NCBI GenBank assembly: GCA_964515115.1
Contig: CAZESB010000002.1
Span: 1-64,000, forward strand
DNA length: 64,000 bases
From: UBA1370 sp964515115
GTDB taxonomy: Bacteria; Patescibacteriota; Microgenomatia; UBA1400; PJMF01
Direction of reading: 5' to 3'
Positions 25,723 to 34,877 of the stretch are shown here, piece after piece. The notes under the pieces were generated by a model. The model saw only the letters and a program-made list of their open reading frames with translations, was not told the origin of the DNA and did no database searches. Position 1 is the stretch's first letter. Each line of letters opens with the position of its first letter. The translations under genes and the position numbers were made by a program.

Positions 25723-26640
25723 CTAATACCGCTTCCAAGCCCAATATGGTTTCCAAATCAAGTGTTGCAATTTTTGGACTAGATTGCCATTTTTCCAAGT
25801 AAAAGTGTTGGCGTGTTTCCAGCTGATGGCCTCTATTTGCTTTTGGCCAAAAACATTCTCGTTGGTAGATTCGTGTTGGTGATAAACAATGGCTTCTTCT
25901 GCAAATAAAACTTTCCAGCCCCATTTTTTAGCTCGAAAAGAGATGTCTGTATCTTCCCAGTAAGCAGGATAAAAACGCTGATCAAAACCTTCCAAATCCA
26001 ACCATTTTTCCCGGTCAAAGATGCCGCTGCCACCACTAACCCAAGCAGTTTCACCGCTGATAAAATCATCGGCTTTACTGTGCCAAAACAAACCCTTTTC
26101 AAACCAAAGTTTGTTCTTGCCGGCCTTCTCACCATCTTGATTGTTTTCATATTCAAGACAACCAACGGCAAAAACTTCTTCATCTTGGAAATGAGACAGC
26201 AGTTTTTCAATCACGTTCGGTTCGGGGCTAACGTCGTTGTTTAATAAAAACACCAACCTATTTGAAGACAAAGCTAAGCCTAAATTGGCGCTAGCAGCAA
26301 ACCTCAGATTATCTTTATTTCTGATTACAGTAACTCTGATTTTTTTGGCCGCTTCTTCAAACTTGCCAAACAAGACTCTCAGTTGCATCTCATTGACCGG
26401 CGGAAAATATTTGGTTGGTAAATCATCAATTTCTGGATCAAAGCTCACTTCTTTCAGTTGGAAGGCTTTTTTCAACCAGTGAGCGGTGTCGTCGGTGCTG
26501 GCATCATCGACAATTAGTAGTTCATCACCGCTGCGCATTGCTGCCAAAACTGAGGGCAAATGTTTTTTCAACAAGTGCTTGCCATTGTAGGTGGGAATGA
26601 CCACGCTAATTGGTTGCGAAGTATCGATGGGATGATTCAT
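25723..26640 (-). CDS. GT2-family glycosyltransferase
   Basis: This 305-residue GT-A enzyme has ISVVIPTYNGKHLLKKHLPS, LIVDDASTDDT and LLNNDVSPEPN as the nucleotide and metal sites. AYWEDTDISFRAKKWGWKV is the ED-x-D acceptor motif of rhamnosyl/galactosyltransferase-like members. A short unstructured insertion precedes the metal site. It overlaps the GT4 gene upstream by 4 bp. A hydrophobic C-terminus is absent, so it is likely membrane-associated only through partners. Confidence 0.86.
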   Translation of the reverse strand: MNHPIDTSQPISVVIPTYNGKHLLKKHLPSVLAAMRSGDELLIVDDASTDDTAHWLKKAFQLKEVSFDPEIDDLPTKYFPPVNEMQLRVLFGKFEEAAKKIRVTVIRNKDNLRFAASANLGLALSSNRLVFLLNNDVSPEPNVIEKLLSHFQDEEVFAVGCLEYENNQDGEKAGKNKLWFEKGLFWHSKADDFISGETAWVSGGSGIFDREKWLDLEGFDQRFYPAYWEDTDISFRAKKWGWKVLFAEEAIVYHQHESTNENVFGQKQIEAISWKHANTFTWKNGNLVQKLQHLIWKPYWAWKRY

Positions 26641-27740
26641 CTTTGGCTTTCCGCTATCATTTGCTTGACTCGTTTAGTAAAACTTTCTTTTGAGAAAAAT
26701 GCTGCCCGCTCCACCGCCAATTGCCGGCTCTGTGCCAATTTGTTCTTATTTTTAATCAGCGAAGCGGTCGTGGCGTTTAATTCATCAATAGTTTCCCAAA
26801 GGTAAGAACTTAATTGAGCGCCCAAAACTTCCGGTTGGCCGCCTTTATTGATCACGATCGGGACAGCGCCAGCCGCCATCGCTTCCAAAGTAGTAATCCC
26901 AAAGTGCTCAACCTTTTCCGGCTCAATCTGATCATCAATGCCAAAACCCGTAGCATGCCAATAAATGCTGGCACGGTTGTAGTACTTAGCTAAGCTGGTC
27001 CTTTTAGCATTTTTAATGACTTTAATGGGGTAACCACTAGCTGCCTGCTTTACTTGATTAAAATAACTGTTATCTTCTACATTACCCACCAACACCAGCT
27101 GCCAACCTTTCATCAATTGGGGATTTTTGTCAACCAACTTTTTAAAGGCTTCTACCATGATATCTTGTCTTTTTGAGTGCAGTTGGCGAAAAAACCGACC
27201 GACATTGAGGATCATTTTTTCTTTTTTGGTGTTCGGAGTGAACTCACCCAGGTCTACCATGGGATTAATGACATAAGGAACTTTGGTCCGCCAACGAGAC
27301 TCAATAATTTTCTTGGTAAAGTGAGAGTTGGCATTTTTGTATCGCCAATTATTAAGTTTCAGCCGATCTAAAAAACCATTTTTTTGAATCGTAAAAGGAA
27401 TCTGCAAATGCAAGTTATTAGTTTTGGCTAAACTGAAAAAAAGTGAGCCGTCTGTCCAGTAAAACAAGTAATCAAATTGCTTGGTAAATAAAAGTTTGTG
27501 AAAAAAACCAGCCAAAGAGCCCAAAGGTGTATTGATAAACTTAATTTGACTCAAATCCAAACCAAAAAAACGCTCGTATTTTTCTTTAATAAATCCAAGT
27601 TCATGACCATGTTTGCTCTCGGAAACTAAGACATAGACTTCGTGCTCGTCTGCTAAAGCCAGCGCCATATCAAGCAAATGCTTCTCACCACCACCGATAG
27701 TGGCGTCAGGAATATAGGGGGAGTAAAAGGCAATCTTCAT
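26637..27740 (-). CDS. GT4-family glycosyltransferase
   Basis: This 367-residue GT-B enzyme begins MKIAFYSPYIPDATIGGGEKHLL, with the glycine loop typical of ALG11/ALG2-like mannosyltransferases. The second domain has MILNVGRFF and then a long acidic form of the donor motif, DDQIEPEKVEHFGITTLEAM, where E-x-FG-x-x-x-x-E is conserved. The ATG at 27740 is preferred to an in-frame TTG inside the upstream gene. The resemblance to ALG11 suggests a mannose or rhamnose donor, unproven. Confidence 0.85.
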   Translation of the reverse strand: MKIAFYSPYIPDATIGGGEKHLLDMALALADEHEVYVLVSESKHGHELGFIKEKYERFFGLDLSQIKFINTPLGSLAGFFHKLLFTKQFDYLFYWTDGSLFFSLAKTNNLHLQIPFTIQKNGFLDRLKLNNWRYKNANSHFTKKIIESRWRTKVPYVINPMVDLGEFTPNTKKEKMILNVGRFFRQLHSKRQDIMVEAFKKLVDKNPQLMKGWQLVLVGNVEDNSYFNQVKQAASGYPIKVIKNAKRTSLAKYYNRASIYWHATGFGIDDQIEPEKVEHFGITTLEAMAAGAVPIVINKGGQPEVLGAQLSSYLWETIDELNATTASLIKNKNKLAQSRQLAVERAAFFSKESFTKRVKQMIAESQR

Positions 27741-27748
27741 GGGTTTTG

Positions 27749-28573
27749 CTACACGTTTTTTTCTTGCCAAAGGTTTTGAATTTCATCCTCAACCTTTTGG
27801 TATTTTTCTTGTATGGTCGGTTTTTGCTGCCTTTCCCAGACTTGGATATAAACCAACACTCTGTTAATACCTTGAATCAGTGACTCGATAAAGCCGATCA
27901 TACCTTCTTTATAACCACGCCTAAAAATAAATCGGCGTAAAAATTCCAGAGAACCTTTTCTAAGGAGAGTAAGAAAGCCCACCTTAGGAATGCCTGATTT
28001 ATATAAAGCTTCCGCCTCCATAGGCGTCCAGTAAGCCGATTTCAGTAAACCGCTGGCAGTATCGCGATGAGTTAGGTGAATAATCGGGGTTTTAACTTCG
28101 ACTTCATCGCCAATAAATTTAGGACTTTCATGCACCTCACCAAACCAGCCCTTGAGCGCTTCAGCCTGAAAAGCTCTGGTAACATAATCGTGTCCCCAAC
28201 CACCATACTTCAGCCTTTTGCCATAATAAATGTTGTTGCGTCGGAATTTTAAGGCTGAAGCAGTGCCGGTTTCCAAAAGAACCATAATTTCTTTAGCCAA
28301 AGTTGGAATGATTCTTTCGTCAGCATCAACATAAATAACCCAGTCGGTTTTGGCGCGTTTGAGCAACTCTTCTCTTTTACGAGCAAAAGATTGGTGTTTG
28401 AAGGAAATAATTTTAGCACCCAACTCCTCAGCAATAGTGGCGGTTTCGTCTATTGAGCCGTCATCCAGCACAATAATTTCGTTGCACCAACGCAAGGTGT
28501 TGAGACAATTACCAATCATCGCTTCTTCATTGCGGGCAATAACCAAGGCGGTGATGGTGGGTTTTTTACTCAT
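27749..28573 (-). CDS. GT2-family glycosyltransferase (WaaE-like)
   Basis: This is the second WaaE-like GT2 (274 residues): ALVIARNEEAMIGNCLNTL, IVLDDGSIDET and VDADERIIPTLAKEI. The conserved block YGGWGHDYVTRAF followed by EVHESP and HLTHRD is the acceptor region of this branch. It overlaps the next upstream gene by 4 bp and is 8 bp from the GT4 gene. Together with the genes at 21140 and 29492 it gives three WaaE-type enzymes in one strand-wise series. Confidence 0.87.
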   Translation of the reverse strand: MSKKPTITALVIARNEEAMIGNCLNTLRWCNEIIVLDDGSIDETATIAEELGAKIISFKHQSFARKREELLKRAKTDWVIYVDADERIIPTLAKEIMVLLETGTASALKFRRNNIYYGKRLKYGGWGHDYVTRAFQAEALKGWFGEVHESPKFIGDEVEVKTPIIHLTHRDTASGLLKSAYWTPMEAEALYKSGIPKVGFLTLLRKGSLEFLRRFIFRRGYKEGMIGFIESLIQGINRVLVYIQVWERQQKPTIQEKYQKVEDEIQNLWQEKNV

Positions 28574-29484
28574 ACTACCGGTTGCTTTCCGAATTGATTA
28601 GTGAGGGCGTGTAAAACTCCTTGGCGCTTTTTTTCGTTTCCGGAAAAGAAGTCTCTCCAGCTGAGCCTAACGGCTGCCAACCAAGCTTGCCAGTCACCGT
28701 GAGTAGCGGCAAACAATAATCTGTTTCTGGTTTGATAATAGTCATGAATGGTTGAGCCTGAGCCGCCCGAAGAAGCAGCATTTTTGTGCCAAACTTTAGA
28801 TTCCGGACAAAAGCCGATCTCATAACCGGCTTTTCTAGCTCTCATGCTTAAATCAACATCTTCTAAATACAAAAAATAGCGTTTGTCTAGGGTGCCGACT
28901 TTTTCCAAAACTTCTCTCCTGATCATTAAAGAGCAACCAGTGGCAAAATCACTGGTTTTTTGTCGGTCAAACTGCCCTCGATCAACTTCATCCACCCCTC
29001 TATGAAAAGCAGAAAGGTGCTGCCAATCAATGCTGCCACCAGCGTACCACAATACTTCGCCAAGCTGATCTTTTTTGTAGCTGTTTTGGTGAAACTCACT
29101 GCCTTTATAAAAATAAATTTTTGAACCGACAATTCCATATTTGGGATTTGTCTCGATACAGGTAAATAATGCCTGCAAGAAATTGGTATCAACCACGGTG
29201 TCATTGTTCAGTAACACTACGTAATCAGAATTATATTTCTCAATAGAGTGATAAATACCCATATTGTTGCCGCCAGTGAAGCCCAAGTTGGAAGAGCTAC
29301 GAATCAGTTCAAAATTGTTGTTAACTAGATTCGGCGGCAAGACCAACGGCTCTTTAGAGCCATTATCAATAACAATAACATTCCACTTAAAGCCTTTGGT
29401 TTTGATTTGATCCAAAGAAATCAGGCACTCCCGAGTGTCTCGGTGGCTGTTGTAATCAACAATAATAATCGATACATGTAACAC
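28570..29484 (-). CDS. GT2-family glycosyltransferase (rhamnosyltransferase-like)
   Basis: This GT-A enzyme of about 304 residues has VSIIIVDYNSHRDTRECLIS, VIVIDNGSKEP, LLNNDTVVDTNF, and FLYLEDVDLSMRARKAGYE, the ED-x-D motif of WbbL-type rhamnosyltransferases. A GTG at 29484 lies 7 bp after the upstream stop; an in-frame TTG at 29502 overlaps that gene and is less likely. A small serine/glycine insert follows the acceptor motif. Rhamnose is a plausible donor given the RmlBCD and Gmd/Rmd genes nearby. Confidence 0.85.
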   Translation of the reverse strand: MLHVSIIIVDYNSHRDTRECLISLDQIKTKGFKWNVIVIDNGSKEPLVLPPNLVNNNFELIRSSSNLGFTGGNNMGIYHSIEKYNSDYVVLLNNDTVVDTNFLQALFTCIETNPKYGIVGSKIYFYKGSEFHQNSYKKDQLGEVLWYAGGSIDWQHLSAFHRGVDEVDRGQFDRQKTSDFATGCSLMIRREVLEKVGTLDKRYFLYLEDVDLSMRARKAGYEIGFCPESKVWHKNAASSGGSGSTIHDYYQTRNRLLFAATHGDWQAWLAAVRLSWRDFFSGNEKKRQGVLHALTNQFGKQPVV

Positions 29485-29491
29485 AGTTTTA

Positions 29492-30400
29492 TTATAACCC
29501 AAGCTTACGCCGGAGCCTCCAAATCAACTTAGCAATACCTTTGTTGTTTCTCGCATGCCAATCTGCCAGCCAAAAATTGAGAGTAAATTGCAGCTCTTCC
29601 AGCTCTTTAATCGCGTCGTTTTTATTATCTGATTTAGGAAAACCTTGAAGTTCCCACTGCTTCAGCACTACCGCTACTTCGTAGAAAGCTTGCAGCAAGG
29701 AAATGCCCACCCCGTGCGTGCCGGCATCCACCCCACGATGAAGAAAAAGCCGACTCATGGCTTCTGCATTGAAGGATTCAATGATAGTGCCGCCAGTGAT
29801 ATTTTTTTGCTCGCGCTGCCGGGCTTCGTGACTAGTGTAGCGATTGAGTCTTTCAATATATTGTTCCACTGTCTGGTAATTGTAATGAATAATGGCGTAG
29901 TCTTCTCGCTTGGCCAAGTAGTCGGCGGTACCTTTGATTCTGGGCTGAGAATGAATTCTGTCAGACCAAGTCACCACATCTTTCCTAAAAAGCCTCAGTT
30001 GATAGTCCGGCCACCAACCAGCGTGTTCGTACCAGCGCTTAAAAACAATATTTTTTCTGGGCAAAAAATAGGCATCAGCTGTGGCATCACCTCCAACCAG
30101 AGCCTGAATACGTTTTCTGAGAGTGGGGCTGATAATTTCATCGGCATCTACGATCAAAACCCACTCCTGAGTAGCTTTAGAAATAGCAAAATTTCTGGCC
30201 GGTTCCACCAGACCAACATCAGCAAACGCAAAAATTCGATCAGTGTACTTTTTGGCAACTTTAATTGTTTCATCGCTGCTCTGCATATCCACCACAATGA
30301 TTTCGTCGGCAAACTTAACAGACTTGAGAGTGTCTGCAAATTTGTGGTCAAAATTAGAACTGACCGCGTTTTTAGTGTTGATCACTACAGATAAGCTCAC
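29492..30400 (-). CDS. GT2-family glycosyltransferase (WaaE-like)
   Basis: This is the third WaaE-like enzyme (302 residues): LSVVINTKNAVSSNFDHKFADTL has a longer first loop than its paralogues; VVDMQSSDET and VDADEIISPTLRKRI are the nucleotide and metal sites, and WWPDYQLRLFRKD and HSQPRIKG lie in the acceptor region. It overlaps the flippase gene by 4 bp (ATGA). A long open frame on the opposite strand here is a codon shadow. Confidence 0.86.
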   Translation of the reverse strand: MSLSVVINTKNAVSSNFDHKFADTLKSVKFADEIIVVDMQSSDETIKVAKKYTDRIFAFADVGLVEPARNFAISKATQEWVLIVDADEIISPTLRKRIQALVGGDATADAYFLPRKNIVFKRWYEHAGWWPDYQLRLFRKDVVTWSDRIHSQPRIKGTADYLAKREDYAIIHYNYQTVEQYIERLNRYTSHEARQREQKNITGGTIIESFNAEAMSRLFLHRGVDAGTHGVGISLLQAFYEVAVVLKQWELQGFPKSDNKNDAIKELEELQFTLNFWLADWHARNNKGIAKLIWRLRRKLGL

Positions 30401-31863
30401 GCTGTTCCTTTCCGGCGAACAATGGCTAGTACCGAGTTAATTTCTGAGTATATTTTAGCTTTTCCTATCAGTAAAAGTACAGCCGGATAGCTGGCGCCTA
30501 CTAAGAACATGCCAGTCAATAATTGAGCGAAACCTTGTTGCCAATACTGCCAACCAAACAAACCAATCAACACCATTGCCACTGAAGCCAGAGTTTGTCG
30601 CCAAACTTGATCTAAAAAGTTGAATGGTATTGCTTTTTGCACATAATAAACTGACAAGACTGAAGTGAAACTGATCAGCAGGGCAGCCCAAGCGACGCCA
30701 TTGAAACCTAGGAAAAGATATAAAACTGGCGTTAATAGCCAAGTTAACGCTGTCCATAAAAACATCAGTTTGAGGGTCTGGTTGATGGCGCCAATAGCGT
30801 TGAGGGTGTTGGTGAGCGGAGTAGAAATTGCCCCCCAAGCAATACTGGCGCTAAATAAAATCAAACTAGCAGCCGCCGGTAGCCATTTGTGATAATCTGG
30901 AATCAAGGTCAATAAAGGCATAATAAACAAAGACATCCCAACTATAATGGGAAAAATGACCAAGGTTATAAAGAAAAGAGATTTTTCAATGGCTTTAGCT
31001 AAGGCGGCTTTATTATGCTGTAAGCGTGAAAAACTAGGAAAAGTGATGGCTAAAACATTCTGAACTGTTAAGTTATAAGGATACATTGACCAGCTTTTAG
31101 CCCACTGAAGGTAACCAAATTGGCGGGTAGGAATAACCAAACCTAGCGTCAGATAAAAAAGCTGATCTTTAATTCTGGCTAGAAAATCATTAAGCTGAAA
31201 TTTCACTCCAAAATTAATCAGTCCCAATAATGATTGCTTATCCAGTCGAATACCAAATGGCCAAGGTTGGATTAAAGTCATCACCAAAACTCCAACAATT
31301 GAGCGGGCAATCACCGCATAGGCGTAAGCCAAAACTCCCAAGCCGTTCCAAGCCAAATAAATCAGAATGCCGTGAAAAATTAATTGCTCAAATATTTGTG
31401 GCAAGACTAATTTAGAAAACTCCAACTTTCTTTCCAAAATCACTGAAGGGATGGTTTTGAGGGTAGCCAGCGGGAAAGAGATCGCTAAAGCGTAAAGTAC
31501 CCAGATACCATCAGGACCAAGTTTGTTCTGAATCAAGGTTGCCTGGCTGAGGAGTACCACTACCCCCACGATAAGCCAAGATAAAAGCTGTTGAATGGCG
31601 AAAACAGTTTGTAAGTCTTTTTTGCTTGGTTCAGCCTTTTTTTGAATCAGGGAAGCGGCCAAACCAATATCGGAAAAGAAAATCAAAATGCCAATAATTT
31701 GAATAACAATGCCATAAATCCCAAAATCCTCGGGTGAGAAAAACTTACTCAAAATTACAATAGAAATAAAGCCAATGCCTTGCAGCAGTAAAGTTCTGAA
31801 GAAATACGAAATTGCTCCCACCAAAGATCGACGTTTGATAATCGCTAACTCAGTTTCAGGCAT
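30397..31863 (-). CDS. Wzx-like polysaccharide flippase (MOP superfamily)
   Basis: This 488-residue protein has about fourteen membrane helices. The beginning reads SLVGAISYFFRTLLLQGIGFISIVIL and SPEDFGIYGIVIQIIGIL, the Polysacc_synt/Wzx signature, with charged residues in helices as expected for a lipid-linked oligosaccharide antiporter. The ATG at 31863 gives an 8-bp overlap with the upstream gene. It would be the flippase for the GT series around it, whereas the ABC flippase at 12171 belongs to the other operon, so two separate lipid-linked products are likely. Confidence 0.88.
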   Translation of the reverse strand: MPETELAIIKRRSLVGAISYFFRTLLLQGIGFISIVILSKFFSPEDFGIYGIVIQIIGILIFFSDIGLAASLIQKKAEPSKKDLQTVFAIQQLLSWLIVGVVVLLSQATLIQNKLGPDGIWVLYALAISFPLATLKTIPSVILERKLEFSKLVLPQIFEQLIFHGILIYLAWNGLGVLAYAYAVIARSIVGVLVMTLIQPWPFGIRLDKQSLLGLINFGVKFQLNDFLARIKDQLFYLTLGLVIPTRQFGYLQWAKSWSMYPYNLTVQNVLAITFPSFSRLQHNKAALAKAIEKSLFFITLVIFPIIVGMSLFIMPLLTLIPDYHKWLPAAASLILFSASIAWGAISTPLTNTLNAIGAINQTLKLMFLWTALTWLLTPVLYLFLGFNGVAWAALLISFTSVLSVYYVQKAIPFNFLDQVWRQTLASVAMVLIGLFGWQYWQQGFAQLLTGMFLVGASYPAVLLLIGKAKIYSEINSVLAIVRRKGTA

Positions 31864-33547
31864 GCGCTTTTTGTCCTTTGATAAACTCAAGTGTAACGAA
31901 GAATAGCAAAATTACCAATCCAATAGCTGAGGTCAGGTCACTTAGTCGTCTCACTTGAGTAGTTTCCAGCTTAACTTCTACCTGGTTTTCGCCCGCAGGC
32001 ACTGCTACACCAATCAGGCCAGTTTCAGTGACTCTCTTGGCAGTTTCTCTATCATTGAGATAAACTTTCCATCCGGGATAATCGGCTCTGGCAAAGATAA
32101 TTGTTTGTGCTTCTTCAAAGTTGGTTTTAATTTTGGTACTAACCGAGTTGAAAGACAGCACCTCTGCTCCTGTGTACTCGCCAAAAAACTCAGTTTCAGC
32201 TGGCTGAAGATTTTCATCAAGTTGGACAGGAATATAATCGGGTAAAACGTAGCTGAGTTCGTTTTTGATCCGCGTCTCGTCAAGGTAATAAAGCTCACTA
32301 TTATCTTCTAAGTATTCGCTCGGAGCAAAATACCGCCAATTGACCAAAACTATGAGAACAGATAAGCCCACAAACGCTAATTGGCTTGACCTTGGTTTCA
32401 GTAAAGCCAATGCGCTTGCTGAAAATAGCGCCAAGAAAAAAGTAGCAGCGCTTAACCATCTCCAAGGAAATTGAAGGTATTTCAACGGCTCAACTAAATC
32501 CCAAATAAACTTTGACTTGCCATGAGTGAGGTAAAGGGTGATTAGAAATAAAACTGCCCAGAAAAAACTGGGGAAATAGTTTTTTCTTTTGCCACTTTTA
32601 ATCATTAGCATCACCCAACCCAGCAAGGCCAATCCCAACGCTAAAATCTGGCCAAAACCTAGAAAGAAAGAAATCTCATCATACATGCCATAGGCCGAAG
32701 CCCCATAACCCCAATTTTCCGTCAAAAATTGCTTGAGTCCCAAAAAATGCACGGCGTAATCAAAATAGCCACCCACAATAAACTCGTCCACCTTGGTGTA
32801 ATTTTTCTCTAGCAAAGCCGGTACAGTATAAAATGAAGCCAACAGCGCTGCTAAACCATATCCCTTAATTAAACTAAAGACGCTTTGCCGCCATTCCAAC
32901 TGCTGGTTTTGAGTGTATTTTTGCCAAATAATCATGCCTAAGGCTACTACTCCGGACAAAGGCAAAAAAATTAAAGCAGATAAATTATGGCTCAAAAGCA
33001 AGACGGTTACTGAAAGACTCAATAATAACCAATAACGAGGACGATTTTCCCTAATAATTAAGTACAAAGACAGCAAAATCCAGGGAAAAGTCATCATTCC
33101 GAAAGCTTCACTTAAAGCCCCGCGTACAAACAAATTGACCGCTCGATAAGGTGCCAGAGTAACGGCAGCAGCCATAAAAATTCCCGCGTATTTGCCCCAG
33201 AGTTTTTTTCCCAATAAATACATGCCTACCACAGTTACCAGGTTGGTCAACAAAAATAACAATTTTAGATTGAGTTCTAAAGGCAGCCTGCCAAAATGCA
33301 GTAGCGCGCCCAATAAATAAGGCAAGGGTGCGTAGAATTGAAACAACGGCATCCCATAACCAAAACCAAAGTTGCTACTCCATCTTGGGGGAAATTGGCC
33401 GTCGGCGAGCATTCTGCTCATCTCACCAATTCTAGCTACATGAAGATAATCATGAACAACGAACAAACCCGGACGGAACAGCGACCAGCTCGAAGCAAAA
33501 ATAATGATCACTAAGGCAAGCGGCACAAGCAACCGTTTTAAGTTCAT
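31856..33547 (-). CDS. Large membrane protein, YfhO/GT-C-like
   Basis: This 563-residue protein has about eleven membrane helices and an exported C-terminal domain of about 130 residues, ended by a last helix. HDYLHVARIGEM after helix 1, PPRWSSNFGFGYGMPLFQFYAPLPY and RGALSEAFGMM are recurrent motifs of a CPR/Chloroflexi membrane family annotated as YfhO-like or 6-pyruvoyl-tetrahydropterin-synthase-related. YfhO-like proteins help glycosylate teichoic acids outside the cell; the same kind of role is inferred. It heads the minus-strand series and is divergent from the LCP gene. Confidence 0.72.
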   Translation of the reverse strand: MNLKRLLVPLALVIIIFASSWSLFRPGLFVVHDYLHVARIGEMSRMLADGQFPPRWSSNFGFGYGMPLFQFYAPLPYLLGALLHFGRLPLELNLKLLFLLTNLVTVVGMYLLGKKLWGKYAGIFMAAAVTLAPYRAVNLFVRGALSEAFGMMTFPWILLSLYLIIRENRPRYWLLLSLSVTVLLLSHNLSALIFLPLSGVVALGMIIWQKYTQNQQLEWRQSVFSLIKGYGLAALLASFYTVPALLEKNYTKVDEFIVGGYFDYAVHFLGLKQFLTENWGYGASAYGMYDEISFFLGFGQILALGLALLGWVMLMIKSGKRKNYFPSFFWAVLFLITLYLTHGKSKFIWDLVEPLKYLQFPWRWLSAATFFLALFSASALALLKPRSSQLAFVGLSVLIVLVNWRYFAPSEYLEDNSELYYLDETRIKNELSYVLPDYIPVQLDENLQPAETEFFGEYTGAEVLSFNSVSTKIKTNFEEAQTIIFARADYPGWKVYLNDRETAKRVTETGLIGVAVPAGENQVEVKLETTQVRRLSDLTSAIGLVILLFFVTLEFIKGQKAHA

Positions 33548-33554
33548 AGAAATT

Positions 33555-33560
33555 ATTGTA
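33555..33560 (-). promoter_or_regulatory. Putative -10 box of the YfhO-like/Wzx/GT series
   Basis: TACAAT lies 7 bp before the ATG at 33547; no Shine-Dalgarno sequence is present. The divergent LCP promoter is 19 bp away. Confidence 0.4.
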
Positions 33561-33578
33561 ACCTAAAACAAGGAAGAG

Positions 33579-33587
33579 TGATAAGAT
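33579..33587 (+). promoter_or_regulatory. Putative extended -10 of the LCP-rml operon
   Basis: TGATAAGAT (TGn plus TAAGAT) lies 13 bp before the ATG at 33601. It resembles the TGATATAAT before gltX. The 53-bp intergenic space must hold both divergent promoters, which may be co-regulated. Confidence 0.35.
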
Positions 33588-33600
33588 TAGAACAGCCAAT

Positions 33601-34695
33601 ATGACAAATAAAGAGCTTGTTAAAAAACTTTTAACGGTAATTTTATCCGGTCTGGCGGTAATTTTTGTTTTCACGACAGTCTTTATCGGCGGCATGGGTT
33701 TTTACCTCTACTCTCAACTGCAAATATTTTCTGAACACTCCGGCCTGACTTTTACAGAGATGCGTGCTTTAGCTGGGGAAGCCTGGAAGGCTCCGGTGAT
33801 GGCCAACAATGATTACAAAAATATCCTGATTTTAGGTATTGATTCTCATGAAAGTCGTGGTGAAGTACCGCCGCTGACAGACACGATGATGTTGGCTGCC
33901 ATGCATCTGCCAAGTGGTCAAATTAATACCTTGTCATTACCTCGGGATCTTTGGAGCGATGCCTATGCTACCAAAATTAATGCTCTTTATTACTATGGAC
34001 AAGAGCGCTACCCCAATGAGCCGGAAAGATTTCCTGCTGAAACCATGGCTGAAATGCTTGATGTACCAATCCATCATACGGTAGTAATTTCGATGAGTTC
34101 CCTGGCAGAATTGATTGATTTAATTGGTGGCGTAGAGGTAGAGATACCTCAAGGTTTTACTGATGAGCAGTTTCCTCGCCCGGATGTTGATGTTACGGTT
34201 GAACATGATCCTACCAAACTTTATAAAACCGTAACTTTTGTGGAAGGTCCAGCAACCATGAATGGCGAGAGAGCTTTGGAATACATTCGTAGTCGTCATA
34301 GTGTTGATGAACAAGGTCATGATTTAGCCAGGTCTGAGCGTCAACAATTAATCATTAGTTCGCTAATTCAAAAAATTATGAGCGCTCAAGTTATTTCTGA
34401 TCCTGCCCTGCTGGGCAAACTTTACAAACATTACCTTAATCAATATGACCAATATCTGCCGGTAGTTGAACTAGCGGCTCTGGTTAAGCAGTTGGTGCCG
34501 GTACGACAGCAGATTTCACTCAATCCTCACTCACTGACCATTTACCCTGATGATGAAAATGGCGCTATTTGGCATCCGCCGGTGCGTGCTTATCAAAATC
34601 AGTGGGTCTATGCTATCCGTGATCAAGATACTCTCGAAAAACAAGTCCAAAGTATTTTTGTCAATGAATCAGCTATAATTAGTCAAAGTGAATAA
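33601..34695 (+). CDS. LytR-CpsA-Psr (LCP) family glycan-peptidoglycan ligase
   Basis: This 364-residue protein has one N-terminal membrane helix (about 10-35) and an extracellular LCP domain. ILILGIDSHESRG and LTDTMMLAAM hold the pyrophosphate-binding Asp and Arg, SLPRDLW and KINALYYYG follow, then GGVEVEIP and LEYIRSRHS...ARSERQQ, all LCP marks. LCP enzymes move glycans from undecaprenyl pyrophosphate onto the wall, so this is a candidate for the last step of the local glycans. It opens the operon with the small membrane protein and rmlBCD, and is divergent from the glycan assembly series. Confidence 0.9.
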   Translation: MTNKELVKKLLTVILSGLAVIFVFTTVFIGGMGFYLYSQLQIFSEHSGLTFTEMRALAGEAWKAPVMANNDYKNILILGIDSHESRGEVPPLTDTMMLAAMHLPSGQINTLSLPRDLWSDAYATKINALYYYGQERYPNEPERFPAETMAEMLDVPIHHTVVISMSSLAELIDLIGGVEVEIPQGFTDEQFPRPDVDVTVEHDPTKLYKTVTFVEGPATMNGERALEYIRSRHSVDEQGHDLARSERQQLIISSLIQKIMSAQVISDPALLGKLYKHYLNQYDQYLPVVELAALVKQLVPVRQQISLNPHSLTIYPDDENGAIWHPPVRAYQNQWVYAIRDQDTLEKQVQSIFVNESAIISQSE

Positions 34696-34706
34696 ACTAT
34701 TAAACT

Positions 34707-34877
34707 ATGGAAAAACCGCCCTTCACTCACCAGCAAGTCTTTAGATTTTTAGTTGCTCTCGTAGTAATTTTAGCCATTATTGCCGGTTATTATTATACCG
34801 TTTACGGCTACGAAGTTAGAAAAACTACTCGTTTGGAAAAGCAAATCATACAACTTCAACAAGGAGAGACAAAATGA
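34707..34877 (+). CDS. Small single-pass membrane protein (56 aa)
   Basis: This is an ATG-initiated frame of 56 codons ending in an ATGA overlap with rmlB. It starts MEKPPFTHQQ, has one membrane helix (about residues 12-31, rich in V, L, I, A with a YYY end) and finishes with a charged, coiled-coil-like segment (RLEKQIIQLQQGE). The rmlB Shine-Dalgarno AAGGAGA lies inside its last codons, so translation of the two is linked. No family is recognised. It might tether or scaffold the Rml enzymes or LCP at the membrane. The start lies 11 bp after the LCP stop. Confidence 0.6.
   Translation: MEKPPFTHQQVFRFLVALVVILAIIAGYYYTVYGYEVRKTTRLEKQIIQLQQGETK

Noticed and set aside
29645..30394. Long open frame on the plus strand opposite the WaaE-like gene
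   Set aside because: It has no recognisable protein features, no start signal, and lies entirely opposite a clear GT2 gene; it is a codon-bias shadow.
31856..33547. 6-pyruvoyl-tetrahydropterin synthase
   Set aside because: That label appears on related membrane proteins, but this protein is polytopic and has no such soluble enzyme domain.
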